A stretch of DNA of 64,000 nt, taken from positions 1 through 64,000 of the forward strand of contig FLMG01000988.1 of NCBI GenBank assembly GCA_900088475.1, in the 5' to 3' direction. Both the position numbers and the translations under genes were made by a program. The notes under the pieces were generated by a model. It was not told where the DNA came from. It searched no databases and saw only the letters and a program-made list of their open reading frames with translations. Source of the DNA: Hyphochytrium catenoides (lineage: Eukaryota; Sar; Hyphochytriomycetes; Hyphochytriales; Hyphochytriaceae). Below, piece after piece: positions 48,201 to 63,200 of the stretch; position 1 is the first letter of the stretch; every line of letters begins with the position of its first letter.

Positions 48201-51200
48201 CATCCAGAAGTCGCAGAGGGAGGTCACGTGGGATTTGGAGCTTGCCCCTTCTGCACCTAACCGAGACTCGGAGCTCTCCCGCACTTCTTGTTCGTCGTAT
48301 GGAGATTGGTAAACTGTCAGAGATATCCACATCCCGAACAAGAATACCATCAAACGTTACTGCAGAGCCTGCAGGCACATGAAGAACGTCGACTGCGAGG
48401 ACACTTCCGATAGAGCTTCTTTGATCAGTATTCCCAGCGTAGTAGCGCATGCCAGGGAGATCAATTTCGGGTGCGTCATTCACTGCCTCTACTCGAACAA
48501 AGAGTTGGTTACTATGCTTCCATTCAACGCTCCCATGTTGTAGACCCACCGGCCTAGAAGCCTCTCTTCCACTGATCGGAGATACGACGAGCTGTAAATT
48601 CTCTATATCGAGGCGATAGTTGCTGTTCCAATCTTTTAGAGGCACGTAAAGGAGGTTTCTCCTTAGAAGCCAGTTGACTACGCAACCCGGTCCTGAGACC
48701 TGAAATGTGGTCTTAGAAAGTAGGCGTTTTTCGACCCCAAACTTCTGCCACGATCGTTCGTCAACATCTAGGAGCTGGAACGTGCCAAATTTGGCTCTAA
48801 TTGACAGTTCAACCGGTATTGATGGAGGAAAGCCTGGGATTTTCATGCCCTTAGTGGACCGATCACGACCGCTGAGATATACGGATGCCCGAAATGGATG
48901 CAGTTTGACCCCATACAAACTTTCTCCGCCTTCCAAATCTACGTAAAGGTCACTTCCCGTCCGATCAAACAGCCTCCTCGTTCCACGAGTACTTCCGTCA
49001 CTAGTCCATAGTTCGGTTCCGTGAACATCATCCCCTACAAGGAAGAGAAGCTGGGGAAACAGATCAGCCGGTCTATCCAGTCCCGGCTCAATGGTAGTCA
49101 ATGCCAACGGGAAGGAACTCTTTGATCCTTCGGCAATATCCTTCAGGAGAAATGTGCCACTCAGCGTTCCATCACTGACCCAAAGTTCCGCTCCCACGAC
49201 AGCGTCATTTGCTTGGAAGAAGACTTTGCTTTGGAAGGAGGTAATAAAGGACGGTAGTGAGCCCGCGGATCCAGGATTTATGTCGCACACTAGATGACAG
49301 CTGCTAGCAGCGATGTCTAATACCCAAAGTTCTGGTCCATGTATCCCATCATCGGCCTGCATGAAGAGAAGGCTATCTGAAAGAGCTAGAAAACGGGGGT
49401 TTGAACCTCCTGATCCTGGGCGGATATTGCACACCACATTGGTCCCAATGGCGGTACCGTCCGAAAGCCAGAGTTCTCTTCCATAGATCTCTTCTGAGGC
49501 GGAGAAGTAAAGTAAACCATTTGAAACAGTTAAATCTCTAGGAGAGGAGCTTCTGGCACCGAACTCAATGTCGGCCACTAGCTGGGTTCCCGCGGCCGTC
49601 CCATCTGTCACCCAGAGTTCTTCCCCGTGTTGTAAAGTAATTGCAGTGAACGCCATAATCTCCGAACTCATGACCGTCAGAAAGGATGGGGACGAGGAAT
49701 GGGCACCTGGCCAAATGTCCAAGACACGCGTAGTGCCTCTGACACTTCCATCGGTGACCCAGAGCTCCTTTCCTGCTCGGCTATTACAGTCCTGATCTTG
49801 TTCATCATGGCAGGAGCGCTCTTCTTTTAGACAAATTATGCCGGCAAAGTTAGCGGTCATAGTCCCGTACTCCACCGGATGGTCTTCACTCTTTCCAGCA
49901 TGTTTGAAGGCACCCGTGTTTCCTGAGTCAGAAAAGCGGAAGTGAGTCCTTATCCCTCCCGCCCATGTGTAGCCTTGCCATCCACATTGATTCCAGTAGG
50001 TGTACTGTGGAGAGGACACTTTTACCGAAGCATCTCTAGTTGTCTCCACGAAACGCTCTAAGCCCTCCTTAGTTGATGCCCAGTGGTAGCCCGCCGGGCA
50101 TTCATACAGGAAGTCCACTCTCCAACTAGTCTCTTCGCTGACGACAAAAAGAACTTTTTGGTCCACAGAACTTTCCCTTATACCATGACACCCATCAAGA
50201 CGCCAGGACGGTGGTCTCCAGGACGAGTCAATCCCTTGGGACTGGAAAAAAAGCATATTTCTGAACACCGCGAAATGGGAAGGATAAGAGCCCGCGGGCC
50301 CAGGCGTTAGGTCCGCCAGAAGACGGGTACCTAAGGAGCGATCAATTAGCTGGAAGTTGCTCCTCTGATGGAGAAAATTGGGATTGAGCTTTTCTGAAAA
50401 ATGAAACAGCGTCCACCTTAGCAATTTCACACCAGGGCTCTTACAAGTAGCGCACTCGAGTATAGTGTCTTACAAGCCGACATTGTTCAAGCAATGCTTA
50501 CCGTCAAAAGTTCCATCTGAGAACCAAAGTTCGGGTCCATGCTTTCCGTCGTCTGCCTGGAAGTAGATATAATCTCCATAGGTAGTGATGAACTTTGGGA
50601 AGGAGCCTTCGGGTCCGGGAAGCACATCTTTCACTCTCCAGACTCCTTCCTGGTTAGCCTCGCCGTAGGATAACACTCTTTCCCCTTTTGAAAGAGACAC
50701 CCTCCAAAGCTCATAGTCTCTGTCTGTACTTTGCAGGGGTTCTCTAAAGCATTCTTGGCGGCTGATGTTCTCAATTTGGACCATGTCCAATGTAAGAGGC
50801 TCATCTTCCTGAATTACCACGAGCCTACTCTTCACAACGACGTGAGGTGCTGCAGGTGCAGCATCTAGATGAATAAGAACCCGGGCGGCAACCTTTTCAC
50901 TCCTAAAGCAGCTCTCCGGCTCTCTTACAATGTTCTGAGAGAGGTTAGGGTTACAAACCTCTCGTACCTCCACCTGCAGACTCGCAGCTCCCTCAACCGG
51001 CTGCCAAGGAGCATGGTACTGGAGAGTACTGAGGGCTGAGTTGATGTCGCTTAGGGCTGCACTCAAAATTGCAGTGCTGAAACCGTGTATTAAATTCCCG
51101 TCGAGCTTCGTGAGATGCAAATGGTCTGTACTCTGTAGAGGGTTAAATTAGCTTACGCGTGGGAACGACCAAAAGGAATAAATGCTGGATAGAGGTTACC

Positions 51201-54200
51201 TGGAAAGAGAGCAGTCCTTGAGAGACGGAAAGAGACACGTCGTACAGGTCCGAGGGATCACCATCAAGCACTTGGAACATGGAGAGGCCCAACACACTTC
51301 CTTCAGTGGCGTGGAGCTCTAGAAACTTATCCTCTTCTGCCGTTCTTACGGGCGTTGCACCAAGTATACTTAGACTAACAGGGTCATTAACACGCTCAAC
51401 CAATATTGGGATCATTAGTCTGGCGTGCTTTGGACCCCCAGCTCCTAAGGAATGGAGCCAAAAGATACGGATTATAAGTGAAGGGCAATAGAGTAAAAGC
51501 AGAAACCAAATGGGAAATCGGAACCAAATGTGTAAAGAGGTAATGGTCGGTTGCGTAGTGAGAACAAGATGCTTGGTCAGGTCTGTGGAAATGGCGACGT
51601 TTGAAGACCATACCAGATAGGCCGTTATCAGAAGCAGTGATTTGAACCATGTCATGTCCAAAGAAGTTCTTTGGTGCAAGGTACACTAAAGATGATAGGA
51701 ACGCGTTCATGGAATTCAAGTCGCCCGAGCGATGAAGCTCCATAGTGCCGATCAAAGATGAGTAGTTGAGAATAAGGGTTCCTCTATCAGCGATGACTGA
51801 AAGATTATACATTCCATCTGACCCACTGTCAACATCCTTTAGTGTAGCGCGAGGTAAGAGCTGCGGTGTGTCTTGGTATGTCCTCACTTGACCAGCATCT
51901 GGACAACGGCAAGCGGAGATGGTGAGATCCTAACGCTTGAGAATGCATGAGATGATTTCTCCCTACCTTCAACAGAAAGAACCGGAGGATCGTTGATGGG
52001 TGCAATGCCCAGTGATATGGTGCGGAAGGATAGCGGGGCAGACACCGAAGAGACTCCAAGGAGACCCAGATTCTCCACCCTAACTCCTAGCTGCACCTCT
52101 CCATAAAGATTTGGGCCAGGAGTATATTCAAGCAAAGAGAGAAGGTGATTGACCTCCTTCATCTTCCCACTGACGGAAATCAAGTGACCTGAGAAGGGTT
52201 GAGGAAGGGTTGGAGCTGATCAGTGCATCAAGTAAGCTCTACGGAAGACATATAAGTTGACAATCAGAGTCACTCGGCTAAAACGAGAATGTAGTCCAAA
52301 TATTAGCAGGTAACTACTTGATAAGCTCAAGAAAATGCAGGAAACTGCTTGGAAGCCTTCGCACACATCTAAGACATAAGCAAAATTGATACCTGCACTT
52401 TCCCGCAATTCCACTGCTGACAAAGATCCCTGGTAGTTAATCTTTCCATAGTTAACGCGCTGCAACTCCTCTCCTTTGACAGCTGCGCCAACTCCTGTAA
52501 GTCCCTCACCCCCGAGCAAAAACTTGTGATCCTCCCAAGGGTTCTCGCGCTGAAACGCAATTGTCCAAATTCTTCCACCCTCCTTGTCCACTGGGCTGCC
52601 AGCCACCTCCACTGAAGCAGATGCATTTGAGCCAGAGAAAGGGGTAAGATCACATATCAAGCCCTTTATGTGCTCAGCCGTGGCGTTATAAGGGATAGGG
52701 CTTGTCAGGAATGGGCCGTAAGATAGACTGAACGTTCCGCCAATTGAATTTGCTGGAGTGATAGCGGAGACGCGGGTCTAGATTCGGGAAATTTGTAAGT
52801 GTCTGCTATGATGAGTTGGGAGACGAACGAGATTATGGTAGTTTGATGCGGCCAAAAAGTTGGAATAGCATAAGGATATTATGGTGTTACAGACTTCCAT
52901 GTAACGGTTACCTTGGCATTCGCTCCTCTTAGGCCGTCGATAATGTCAGGGTGTGGGAAGTCAGCAGGTAGTCCGCGGAAGGTGACTCTCCAGCGAAAAG
53001 AGTTTGGCGGGAAAGGCCCTGACCGCACTACAGATACATGGACATCCGATAGCAACGGACGCCACGTGGGTAGAACCGTCAGTTGGTTCCTGAATAAGTC
53101 CATAATGCGGCTTTCAACGCTTTCTCCAGGTCGTGCGCCATTCTCTAGCGACTCGCCTTCATCTTCTCTCCTTGCAACAGCATTAAAGGCTATAGGGTCC
53201 GACGAAAAAATCGCACCACTGTCACTGCGGAACCCCCTCAAGTCAAAAGACACTATAAAATGCCCCGAGATGACAGATTGCCCGCTTGTAGATATCTCAT
53301 AAACTGGGTCTACATGCTGGGCCTGTGTACGGATTTGATATAACCTGGGCAGACCGATGCCTAATAGACAATGAGGGTAGAGGAAACCGATGACTGATTT
53401 AGTCAGACCACCGATATATTATGAACAGCAACACGGAATGCAATCAGTTAAGACCCTTCGTGCGCAAAAGCCAAAACATTCAATGTGGCCAAACAAATTC
53501 CCCTCGGCTCACCTCTCTGTATTTGACGTATCTGGACCGCAGCTTTGTGTCCTTTGGTTTTCGACGCAGAGTCATCTCCAGTCTGTACGGGAACAGTCAG
53601 GAGTTCTGAAGTCTCTGCAGAGAGCAATCCTCCCCAGCGCTGAGACAGGAACGTAATAAACCAAGTGAGCTCTCCATGTAGACCTTTTAACGACCTGGTC
53701 ACCTTGATAGGCCCAAGGATCTTCAGCTCCTGACATGCACGTGGGATTGCGTAAAGGGGTTGTTGAGTGAAAGGTGGTCTAAGTGGAAGTACGCTGGATT
53801 AGGGCTACGCTTAGACAAACCTGGAGAGCATCTTGAACTTCCTCAGCTCTTGCGTTATGAGCTATTGGGCGACTAATTAGTCCGCTAAGAGACAGACGGA
53901 AACTCCCTGACAATGCCGTAGCGTATCGCTTAATTGTCAGGCTGATACTGCCATCGGACAAGGATGCCTGGTTGCCGATAACTAATGGGGCAGGGGACGA
54001 ACCCATAGAGTAAAACGTAATCAACCACAATGACTCTCCGATCTGTGGTTTGTTCTCTTGACGGGAAACAATAAACTTAGCCGGAGATCCTTTATCTAGT
54101 AGGCTGTTGAGCTTGCTCATTACCGACTCCCCTTCGCCAATCCCAGGACCACCTCCTGCGCCAGATAACCGTCAGGCACGAGATCAACTTAGCTGTCAAA

Positions 54201-57200
54201 AAGGAAGAAGTATGCGCTAAAGCAAGAGAGATTTCAGTAGAGCGAGCCCGGTGGACACTGTCTTTCACACATTACCCATAAGTTCTTGCATATCAGACCC
54301 CACAGCGTTCACAGCAATGGGTCCAGTCTCCCTTTGGGGGTCTGTCTTCCAGCGCAGGGTAAAATGACCCGCAACAGGTGCCGACCCGGTCCTCATGATT
54401 CGCAGAGCCATGATTAAATCCCTAGAAGACACAGAGGTGGACACCGACTGGACCTCAAAAGTTGAGACGTATCCAAAGCCAAAAGTGACGTTAACGATCC
54501 GATCAAGCTCTGGATGCTCCTCTGTGACGGAGAACTAGTCAGAAAACAATCTGCAATAGAAATACGACGGCTAACAAACTGTACCTTCAATGGGAAGAGG
54601 AGTTCGTAGCAAGGTTAAAGACCAAGACAGGTTAACGATTGGCAAGCTATTCAATAGATCCAGGTGCTCAGAAAAAGGATGAAAACATCACAGTGCAGGA
54701 AGCATAGGACGCGGTGGGATAAGCCGTTCGAATTCTTACCATACGGTCTGCTCTCTTGCTCAGGAAGCACTGGGAGGGAAAGCGATATCGGAACGGATGT
54801 GCCTTTATCCTCGTCCAGGCTAAGAACTGCTGGAGCCTGTATTGTTACCCGTTGTTCATTTTGTTGAACCTCTAGAGCCAGAATCTCCTTCGCAGTGCTA
54901 CTCCTACCATTAAGAGTCTTCTCTACCGAGAGATATACCTCCTGAGGCAAGCCAAACCCGAGCCTGACGGCAAAACTAACTGAAGCTAGGACTTCCGTTG
55001 CCTGGCGCCACTCTGCGATATATGTCAGATTGGAAGTGGAAGTCAAAGGGTTGTTGACCCAGAGGATGTCCGAAAATTCCTTCATAGGGAGAAACAGGGA
55101 CCCAGGAAAGGAAACGGAGATGGAAACGAGATAGGTGGCTCCATCCGGAGTGTTATCCGCAAGCCGGAGTCCAAAAAGTGGAGCAAGTAGAGTAAGCTCT
55201 CCGTCTGTCACCTTAGCAGACGGCGAGTCCAAAACTATCGTCACATTTTCGTTCGGAATGACCTTTGCCATAAGTGATAATGTGGCACCGCTAAGGTCGT
55301 CGTTGCTGTAGGAGTGTCCTTCTGTCAAATGCAGGTCGATGTTGTCTGCGCCTAGAAAAAAAGGTTGTGGAAAATAATATATGTGTGACAAAGCGATGTT
55401 CATCGCCAGGGGGCTTCCTACGAGCCTTAATGAGGAGTTACCCCTTGGTTCTTGAGTGTTAAAAATGCCAATTCCTTCCAAACTCGGCGATGCATGGAAG
55501 ATCCCATGGCTGCACGATATATTCAAGACCATCACAAAATCTTCCGGAGGTAGTTCCCAGTCAGGATACGTGAGCTGCACATGCGTCAAGCTGAAAGAGG
55601 CTCCACTTTCTACTTCTACAAAGGCCTCTCCATTCAGGACTGGCTTGTTCGTAAAGGTAAGCTGGGGCGCTCGTTTCAGCCTCTCTATCGCGACTCGAAG
55701 GTACTGAATCTTCGATACTCCACAGGCTGTCACGTTTAGTGACAGTATCTCCACTCCGTGGAAAGAAGTATGCGGCATATAGTGCAGACGCTGTACTGTT
55801 TCATGAACCTCTCTTAAAGCGCCATGCATGGTGTACGCCGAGTGAGAAGCTTCTCCTTCATAGACCCCTTCGGCGTCTAACATTACTATCCGACCGGACT
55901 TCTTTGCGAGTTCGAACGCGATCGTCCACGGGCATTTCCGCGTGTGGTTATTGTGAGGAACCACTTGCATAGAGGACAAAAAGAGTAACTCGCCCTCGAT
56001 ACCTCTATACCCTTGAGGTGGAGCCAGGATGTCGAAACTAGGCAGTTGGGCAAGACGTCTTACCCTCCAGGTCATTGTCGCGTTTAGGTGTCGCAACGGT
56101 TCGGAGGACGTTTCCAATGAAAATGAGGGCCCATTGGCGGGGAATCCATCGTCCCACACAACAAACGACACGACTTCATCTACGTCTTGGTGCTCCGTAA
56201 TAGGCAGGTAAGCCAGCGAGCTGAAGTAGGTGTTTAGCACATCCAAAGGGGCAGCAAAGGAGAGGACACCATGCGAACTGAGAGATGGTGTATTCAACCC
56301 GGAAAGAGGACTTTTGCCGTCAAACAGAGGAGTAAAGCTGCGCACGTCCCGGTTACCCATAATGCCCAGTAGACCTTGGTGTGATTGTATCTCAACCCTG
56401 ACGTTTCTCCAGCTGTTGGGTGTATAGTCTGGATCAGATACTGTTATCGGAGGTATCGGGATGAGACCTTTTGCATGTTGCGTGGTTGCTTCTTCCATAA
56501 GGGGTCTTACAATCTTGAGCCTTGGACTGTGATTTACTTCTTTTACGTACACCAAGAGTTTGGAGGTATCCAGCAGGATTGAGGATGTTAAAAGGTCACT
56601 TTCTTTCGTGAAAGAAGCTGAAAGGGAGAGTGGCATATGCTGGAACAAGGATATCTGGACGGAGTCCATATGGGATGCCTGTAGAGCTGCGGCTTGCCCA
56701 ATTTCGTAGTAGACTTGCTTTATCAATCCATTAAGGACTTCGACACTTCCAAGCAGATGAAGCTCAGTCCCGTTTTCCGACAGTAACATCCTGTACCCTT
56801 CACTCTCTACATTCTGAACAGACGTCCGCATGAACCCTAGCTGTCCGAAGGATGAAGAGAATTGGAGGCGGCAAAGCATATTGGAGGAAGCCATAATGCG
56901 ATAACCTAAGGATATGTGGTAAGAATACACGCGATAAGGATAGATTTCACAATGCGAGAGGTCGGACACGACGTTAGCTCAGAACTCAAGCCTCATTATG
57001 CAGTAGAGATGGAATAGAACCAGAGCGAGACCAAGACTGGGCAAGTAAGGAATGTGGACTCTTCGGCTTCACATCGCAGGAAGTTTAGTCTTACCTTTTG
57101 GAAAGTAATACAATTCCCCTTCAGAAATAGTAAGAGCTGGTGGCAATCCTACAAGGGATGGAGCCACGTCCTCAACGCTTACCACCAGATATACGGTTGA

Positions 57201-60200
57201 TCGAGCGGTCAAGGGGCCCCCAGATCCAGTGTTTCCATTATCGGTCACCCACAGAGACAGAGAGACATTTCCTTCTTTTGCTCCAAAGAGGAACAAGCCC
57301 TTGCTGAGTACGTCATTGACTGCTCCTATGGTCCCGGATATCTGCACATCTCCGAACCGGCTCCCTGCATCGTCCATTATCCATGTGCCTGGAAATGAAC
57401 CCTTCACTACCAAGTGGCCCACTGAAGACTTAAGCCTAGCCGTTAGAAAGCCTTCTGACGACTCATCCAGGTCCGGGTCGTAGAGAGTGAAGAACGAACA
57501 TGGAAGCTCTCCAGCACCCAGCAGCGGGAGAGTTTGTGGATGGTCTCCACCGTCGTCATCATTTTCTGTGAAAATAACTGGAGGGTCATTTACAGGATTG
57601 ACCCAGACGGAAATGGAACTTTGACTCGCTTGTCCCGTACCCCTTGCAAGAAGAGAGACTGAGAGTTCATCGAACCCATTAAAGTTTTCTCTTCCCAAAT
57701 AGTGGAGGGTAGACAAGACATGAGAGGCCCCGAAAAGTGAAATGTTCGTACGTAGAACTCCCTGATCTGACACAATGCGAGAGTCAGATCCTGCCAAACT
57801 CTCTCCGAAAAGGAACCGAGGAGAAGCAGGTCCCGCTAATCCTTCTGGGTGTAGGGTCATCGCCAGGGTCCCTTGAGTACATGAAGCAGTGACTTCTATG
57901 AGTTCATCCTCCTCCGGCCAGTAGTTGCATTCTACTCCTATCTCACCCACAGCAAGCAGCACGTCTTCAGTGCCCTCTATAAAGTCTGAATTGGTACCGG
58001 AGACAAAGCGAGGCGAGCAGTGCAAAAAGGGCTTTGACCCCCACTTTATCTCTAGCGTTTCGGTGGCCAAACCCCCGTTTTCGTCGTCCGCTACAAGATC
58101 GACAGCCATGAGCTTGGAGTATTCCTTGGACATTGGAAGAAATGCCATAGAGGAGAGCAGCCTATTGATACTTCCAAGCTCCCCCCGAAACTGCAGGAAG
58201 TTTACGGTCTAGGGAGGTAAATACATAAGAATTCCAGTAAGTTTGTATGTTTAGAGCTCTAAAAGAATATTAGAGCAAAAGGAAGCTAACTGGACACCAA
58301 AGACGGACAGATGGGTAGCTAGAGTCAATTCGTGGAACAGTTATGAGAGAGAAGCTGAAAGAGGGGAAATGAGCGCCGCGGACAGTACCGTATTGCCATC
58401 CCAGTCCAGAAAAGTAAGTCCGGCGGTGGAAGCGAAAGGGAAACTGAGTAACCCTCCTGTACTAGCAAGGGAGACTTTCAGCTGCAGATAGGGCTGTAAG
58501 TGTGCATCTACATCCATAACTTCTGAAGGGATCGTAAGAAAACCTTCTTGCGCTTCTTCCACTATGTGGGGTGAGGAAGCGACCCACCGAACCTGTGGCT
58601 TATCGTTAACGGCGTTGACTGTGAAGGCCAGATCCATTGTAAAGTGGCGACGAGAAAGGTCACTATCCTCATATGATAAAGAGACCTGACATTCTGTGAG
58701 GCCAAAGAAATCTTGACTGGGCATAAACTGCAGCGTTGTGAGTGCGGAGTTAATGTCTACGACGGAGCCTGCGACCTGCAGTTGATGATTGTCGCTATCT
58801 ATCTGGTTCAAGAAAACCTGTAGGTTGACTACGGATAACAGAGAGAGAGAACCATTTACACAATTAAAGCTCGCGTGAATCACCCTCTGCATGGTCTCTT
58901 CCGCGTTGATATCCACGCTCAAGCCTGTGACAAGGACAACTTCATCTTCGTCCACGGTCCAGATCGGTGGATTCTGATGAACCGTAAGGTGGGGAGGTTC
59001 ATGTCCAGGTTTTCCTATAACGGGTATAGCATATGATGTCTTGGCAGTCGCTCGCAGCGCGTCATCGTCTGAAGGACGGAGAAAAGAAAGATTACAGCCA
59101 CTTAGTGCTATTTCTTCCGCAGTACAGGAGCCAAAGAAGTGCAATCGGTACGGCTTGAAGTGGCTTGTTCACTTCTTTCAGGGCAGATGAGAATCTTAGA
59201 GACTGTAGCACGGCTAAAATGGGCTACTAAATACCGAAAGGGACAGCTATGAGAGCAAAGGAAATTTTTAAGGATGCTAGTCATGCATTGATGCGACGCA
59301 GGGGAGGAGGGAGGGGGTTAAATAAGGGTTAGATCTTACTTTCTTCGACCTCCATTGACAGATGTATATGTATTGTATCCACTCCATCAAAGCGCGGCTT
59401 GGGAGAGTACAGAGCTTTCCCTAGGCCACAATTGACACTGGCCAGGGTGCCCTTCATAATAAAGGGGCGAGAAGCGGAAGCCGCAGTGGCGGAATTGAGC
59501 GCAGGACTAGGCATGGTCTCAGGAGGAATAGCCAATAGACCCTCGCAATAGCCCACCACATCGATGGTGCAGTTCCCGCAGGACAGGGTCAGTACTACCG
59601 TAGCGTCGGAATGCTCATAGTTTGACTTTAACGCAACTTCTTTCAAAGCAGCAGCCTATAGGTGCGAATGCAAAGGATGTTTAGCCATGTTGTCTGTGGG
59701 ACCGAGGGAGAAGGGCTGGAAAACCATATGATAAAAATTTTGCTATCAAACGTTTGTTGCATCCAAGACCTAGTTAGGTGTAGAAGGTTAAGCCGCCAAA
59801 AGGGTCCTAGTAGCTGTTACGCGGGAAACACCTTTACCTTAGTGCCCCTGACAAAAATAGACTCGGGCACGTTAAGGGTCAGTTCTTGACGAAGCTCCTG
59901 AACCCAGATATCAACTTTTAATCGCGTTTCTTGTAATCTTCCACCATCCAACATTCGGCCCGAAACCGTAAAGAGAGCTTCGACTGGCCCATGTTGCTGT
60001 GTTGAGGGTACAAAGCTGAGGGTCTTGAGGACTCTGTTAATGTCTTTGGCTGTTCCTTGGAAGAATAGCAGAGAGTTGAGGGCAGATGAGGAAGTGGTTG
60101 ACGAGATCACCTGCACACCACTTTTGTCCAACAGCATGATGGAGCCAGCAGGCCGAGTGACAATGGTGAGATCGAGTACGTTGGCTTCATCCTCAACAGT

Positions 60201-63200
60201 CACAGGACAGGGTGCGATGGACGGCAGTGGACAATGATCCTCAAGTCTAAGAGTAGAGAAGTGCAAAGTCTCATTCTGGGCCACCAAGTAAAACTCTGAG
60301 TCAATGGTGAGGGCTAGAAATGGAGCAGGAAATTAAGGTATGTATTAGCCCGGCCCCAATGCCCATGCGGCCGAAAAAGGTGGTGACTTACTTGGGGCTC
60401 TTGTAAATGGCAATAAAGCAAGAAATAAGACCTTCGTCGTAGTTGACAATGTCTGCCCTTGCTCATCCTCAGCCGTCATGACTAAGTTCAATATCCTTTG
60501 TGACACAGGGCCCGGGTAGAGTTCACGAACCTCCCATGCTAACTTCTCTGGAGATAAGGCAACAGACGAAGGCTCAACTAAAGGAATGTCACCAAGGGTT
60601 GGGGAGAAGCTGATCACCCAAGTTCGTGTGTGCTCTTGCCTGAGGGAATGGGGGATTAGCTCAAAAGAAAGTATAGGCGTTATAAACGGAAGGCATTTCT
60701 GGAAGTTTCAGTCGGAGCTACGGTGCTCGAAAAGAAATATGCGTTAAAAAACACCTCGTTCCGATCCTTACGAATCAAATCTTTGGATGCCTCGAACATA
60801 ATCTGGGAATGGGAATTCTTGGCGAAACAGTGCCAGAAACTCGTCCGACGAGGCATTGACAGGGACAGCAGGAATAGAGATGGTGTGCCCATTCAGCTTC
60901 AGCGAGATACTGCAGGATTAGAACCCAAGAAGGGAGAAGGTGAAAGCCCTTAGCGATTCGGCGAGTGATATGGATTCTTTCTGAGTTAGTCTCCGAGCGT
61001 GGCAACGGACTAGGTCGGAGGGGTCATTCCGAGAAGCAGAGGCCAAGAGCTCAAACACGCACCTAAAAGCACCAAAGCGATCAAGTCCGGCCATATCGTT
61101 CTCAATCAGGACATTGGGAGTCTCAGTCCCTCGCAGCTGGACGAGGTCGTTCTTGACCAAAGTGAACGACAATGCCGTGAAAGGCACATTCCGGAGCTCA
61201 ACCCCCCAAATGTACTCACCATCCATCGATTGTAGAGATCTAGTGACAACCACGCGCTGTGAAGAGGATCAGCTAACAAGCAAACGCTAAGGACGGCGTC
61301 ACAACAGCACCAACCATGCCGGGAAAGACGTCGTCGGTCCCTCCTTCTTGTATAGTAGTGACAGCAACTTCGCCATGGGGAAGGGATGCGACGCCAATTG
61401 AAAACTGCTCAGAGTCGCCTAACTCAAGAGGAAAGGTGATGCGCCAAGAGAATCCTCCTTGACTGTTGATTGAGCGCTGAGTTAAGGTTGAGTTAGTACC
61501 TTGTCTGATCAGCGACAGAAGCAGGATAATACCATACCTCGATTTGCAAACCCGCAAAGACATCTTGGAGGGTATTGAGTGCATCCCGCAATTCGTCGCT
61601 CCCTGTAAAGCATCATATTCATCATTAACTTACTGCTAAGCTTCGAACGGGTCTCAGAAACAGGACATCATATAACGTATGCAAGCGGTGGAATAACGAT
61701 GAAGAACATTGAGTAGTAGTTTTTAAAGTTTCGGGAACATCTTGACATTCCTCACCTATGTTGTAGGGTAGAGGACTGGTGCTCTTGCCGTTCGCATAGA
61801 CCGTGAAATAGCCAGAAGTCACTTCTGAGGCTGGGGCAACAGCTTTTGTGGTGATCATCTACGTGCCGTTTAGCATCATCAGGAATACGGTAAACAGAAG
61901 CAAGTTAGCCCACCGAGCGTAAACAAAGGGAGAATAGGCCAATCGAGGACGTTGCTTTGGAAGGTTCCGGTAATGAAATTATACAGACCTGAATCTCAGG
62001 CACACTGCTATCTCCGTAGATACCATCTCTGCCGGCGAAACAAGACATTCCAAGGATGCCCTCTTGTAATGATAACGCTTGGTCTGGGCCAGACCTCACG
62101 GGCAAAGCATTAAAAGGTATGGGAGGAGAGGAACAGATGGCGTCTTCGGGTCTGTCAAAGTGCCGGTTCGGGTAGGAAAAGAAAAGAGTCCGGAGGTCTA
62201 TTCCCAGAGAGAAAGATCCACCCGCAATGCCAGCTTCAGAGGAAGTATGGATTTTCATCTTGAATCTATCATCTGGGACACGGACAGTAATTTCCTGAGA
62301 TTCTCCCCTGAGATTTCCTTCTTCCCCAATCCTTCTCCGACCCACCACATAGAGGCGACCAAGATCTTCCATTACGCTCTCTAGAGAGCCAAACACATCA
62401 ATTGTGCTCGCATTGCATTGTAAGGCGGCTGTAGTTGACTGGTGAGGAGGAGCCTCACAAAGAATATCGGTTCCTGCTTCCAACCGCACCTACAAGAACA
62501 AAAAAGACATGAGAAACGACGGCTGGAATATGTATACCCAACACTACTGAACATACCCGGAAAAGCTCGGAACTCCTTCCAAACTTACTAGACAGGGAGA
62601 GAGAAGACAGAGAAATCAGGGTGTTTTCTTGGCCAAACATCATTCCAGGACCGAACAATACAGGGATGACGGGAGCTGAGGTCATCATAACGTGTAAGCC
62701 AACCGTGGAAATCTGCTTTCCTGGAAGTTGCAAACTAACATTCACCAATCCTATTAGTGGCTCTTGCCGAGCTAGTTCGCTGTTTCGTACAGGTAACAGC
62801 TCCAGGGAGGCCAGTGTTCGATTAAGATCAAGGGCCGTTCCTTCGACTGTGAGCGTAGTCCATAAAGGATCTACGGCAAAACTTAGACCCATCTCCTCAA
62901 TCTTTTCCCATCGTAGCTGACTCAAAGAGAAAGGACAGTGGCTCTGAAATATCACCTCTGCGTACTCTGAATCCCTTAGCTCCACGAATGAGAACTCGCG
63001 CTCGGCACGTTCCCCAAGGACAGAGCCGCATATGGGCACCATGCTATCCCTGATCATTCTAGCAACCACTTCCACTGAATTAGCGGTGGGATCTTCTAGT
63101 CTAAGAAGCCCTGCCTGGACCAATGGAGTCTTCTCGGAAGGTGGTGTTATCATCAAAGAGAGCCCGTTCCCGCCGACCTTCTTCCAAGCCTCAGACAAAA

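Noticed and set aside
42297-50715. Bacterial contamination as source of the ELWxxDGT repeats
   Set aside because: The repeats are split by phase-consistent GT-AG introns and lie between eukaryotic-type genes, so they belong to this nuclear genome. An old transfer remains possible.
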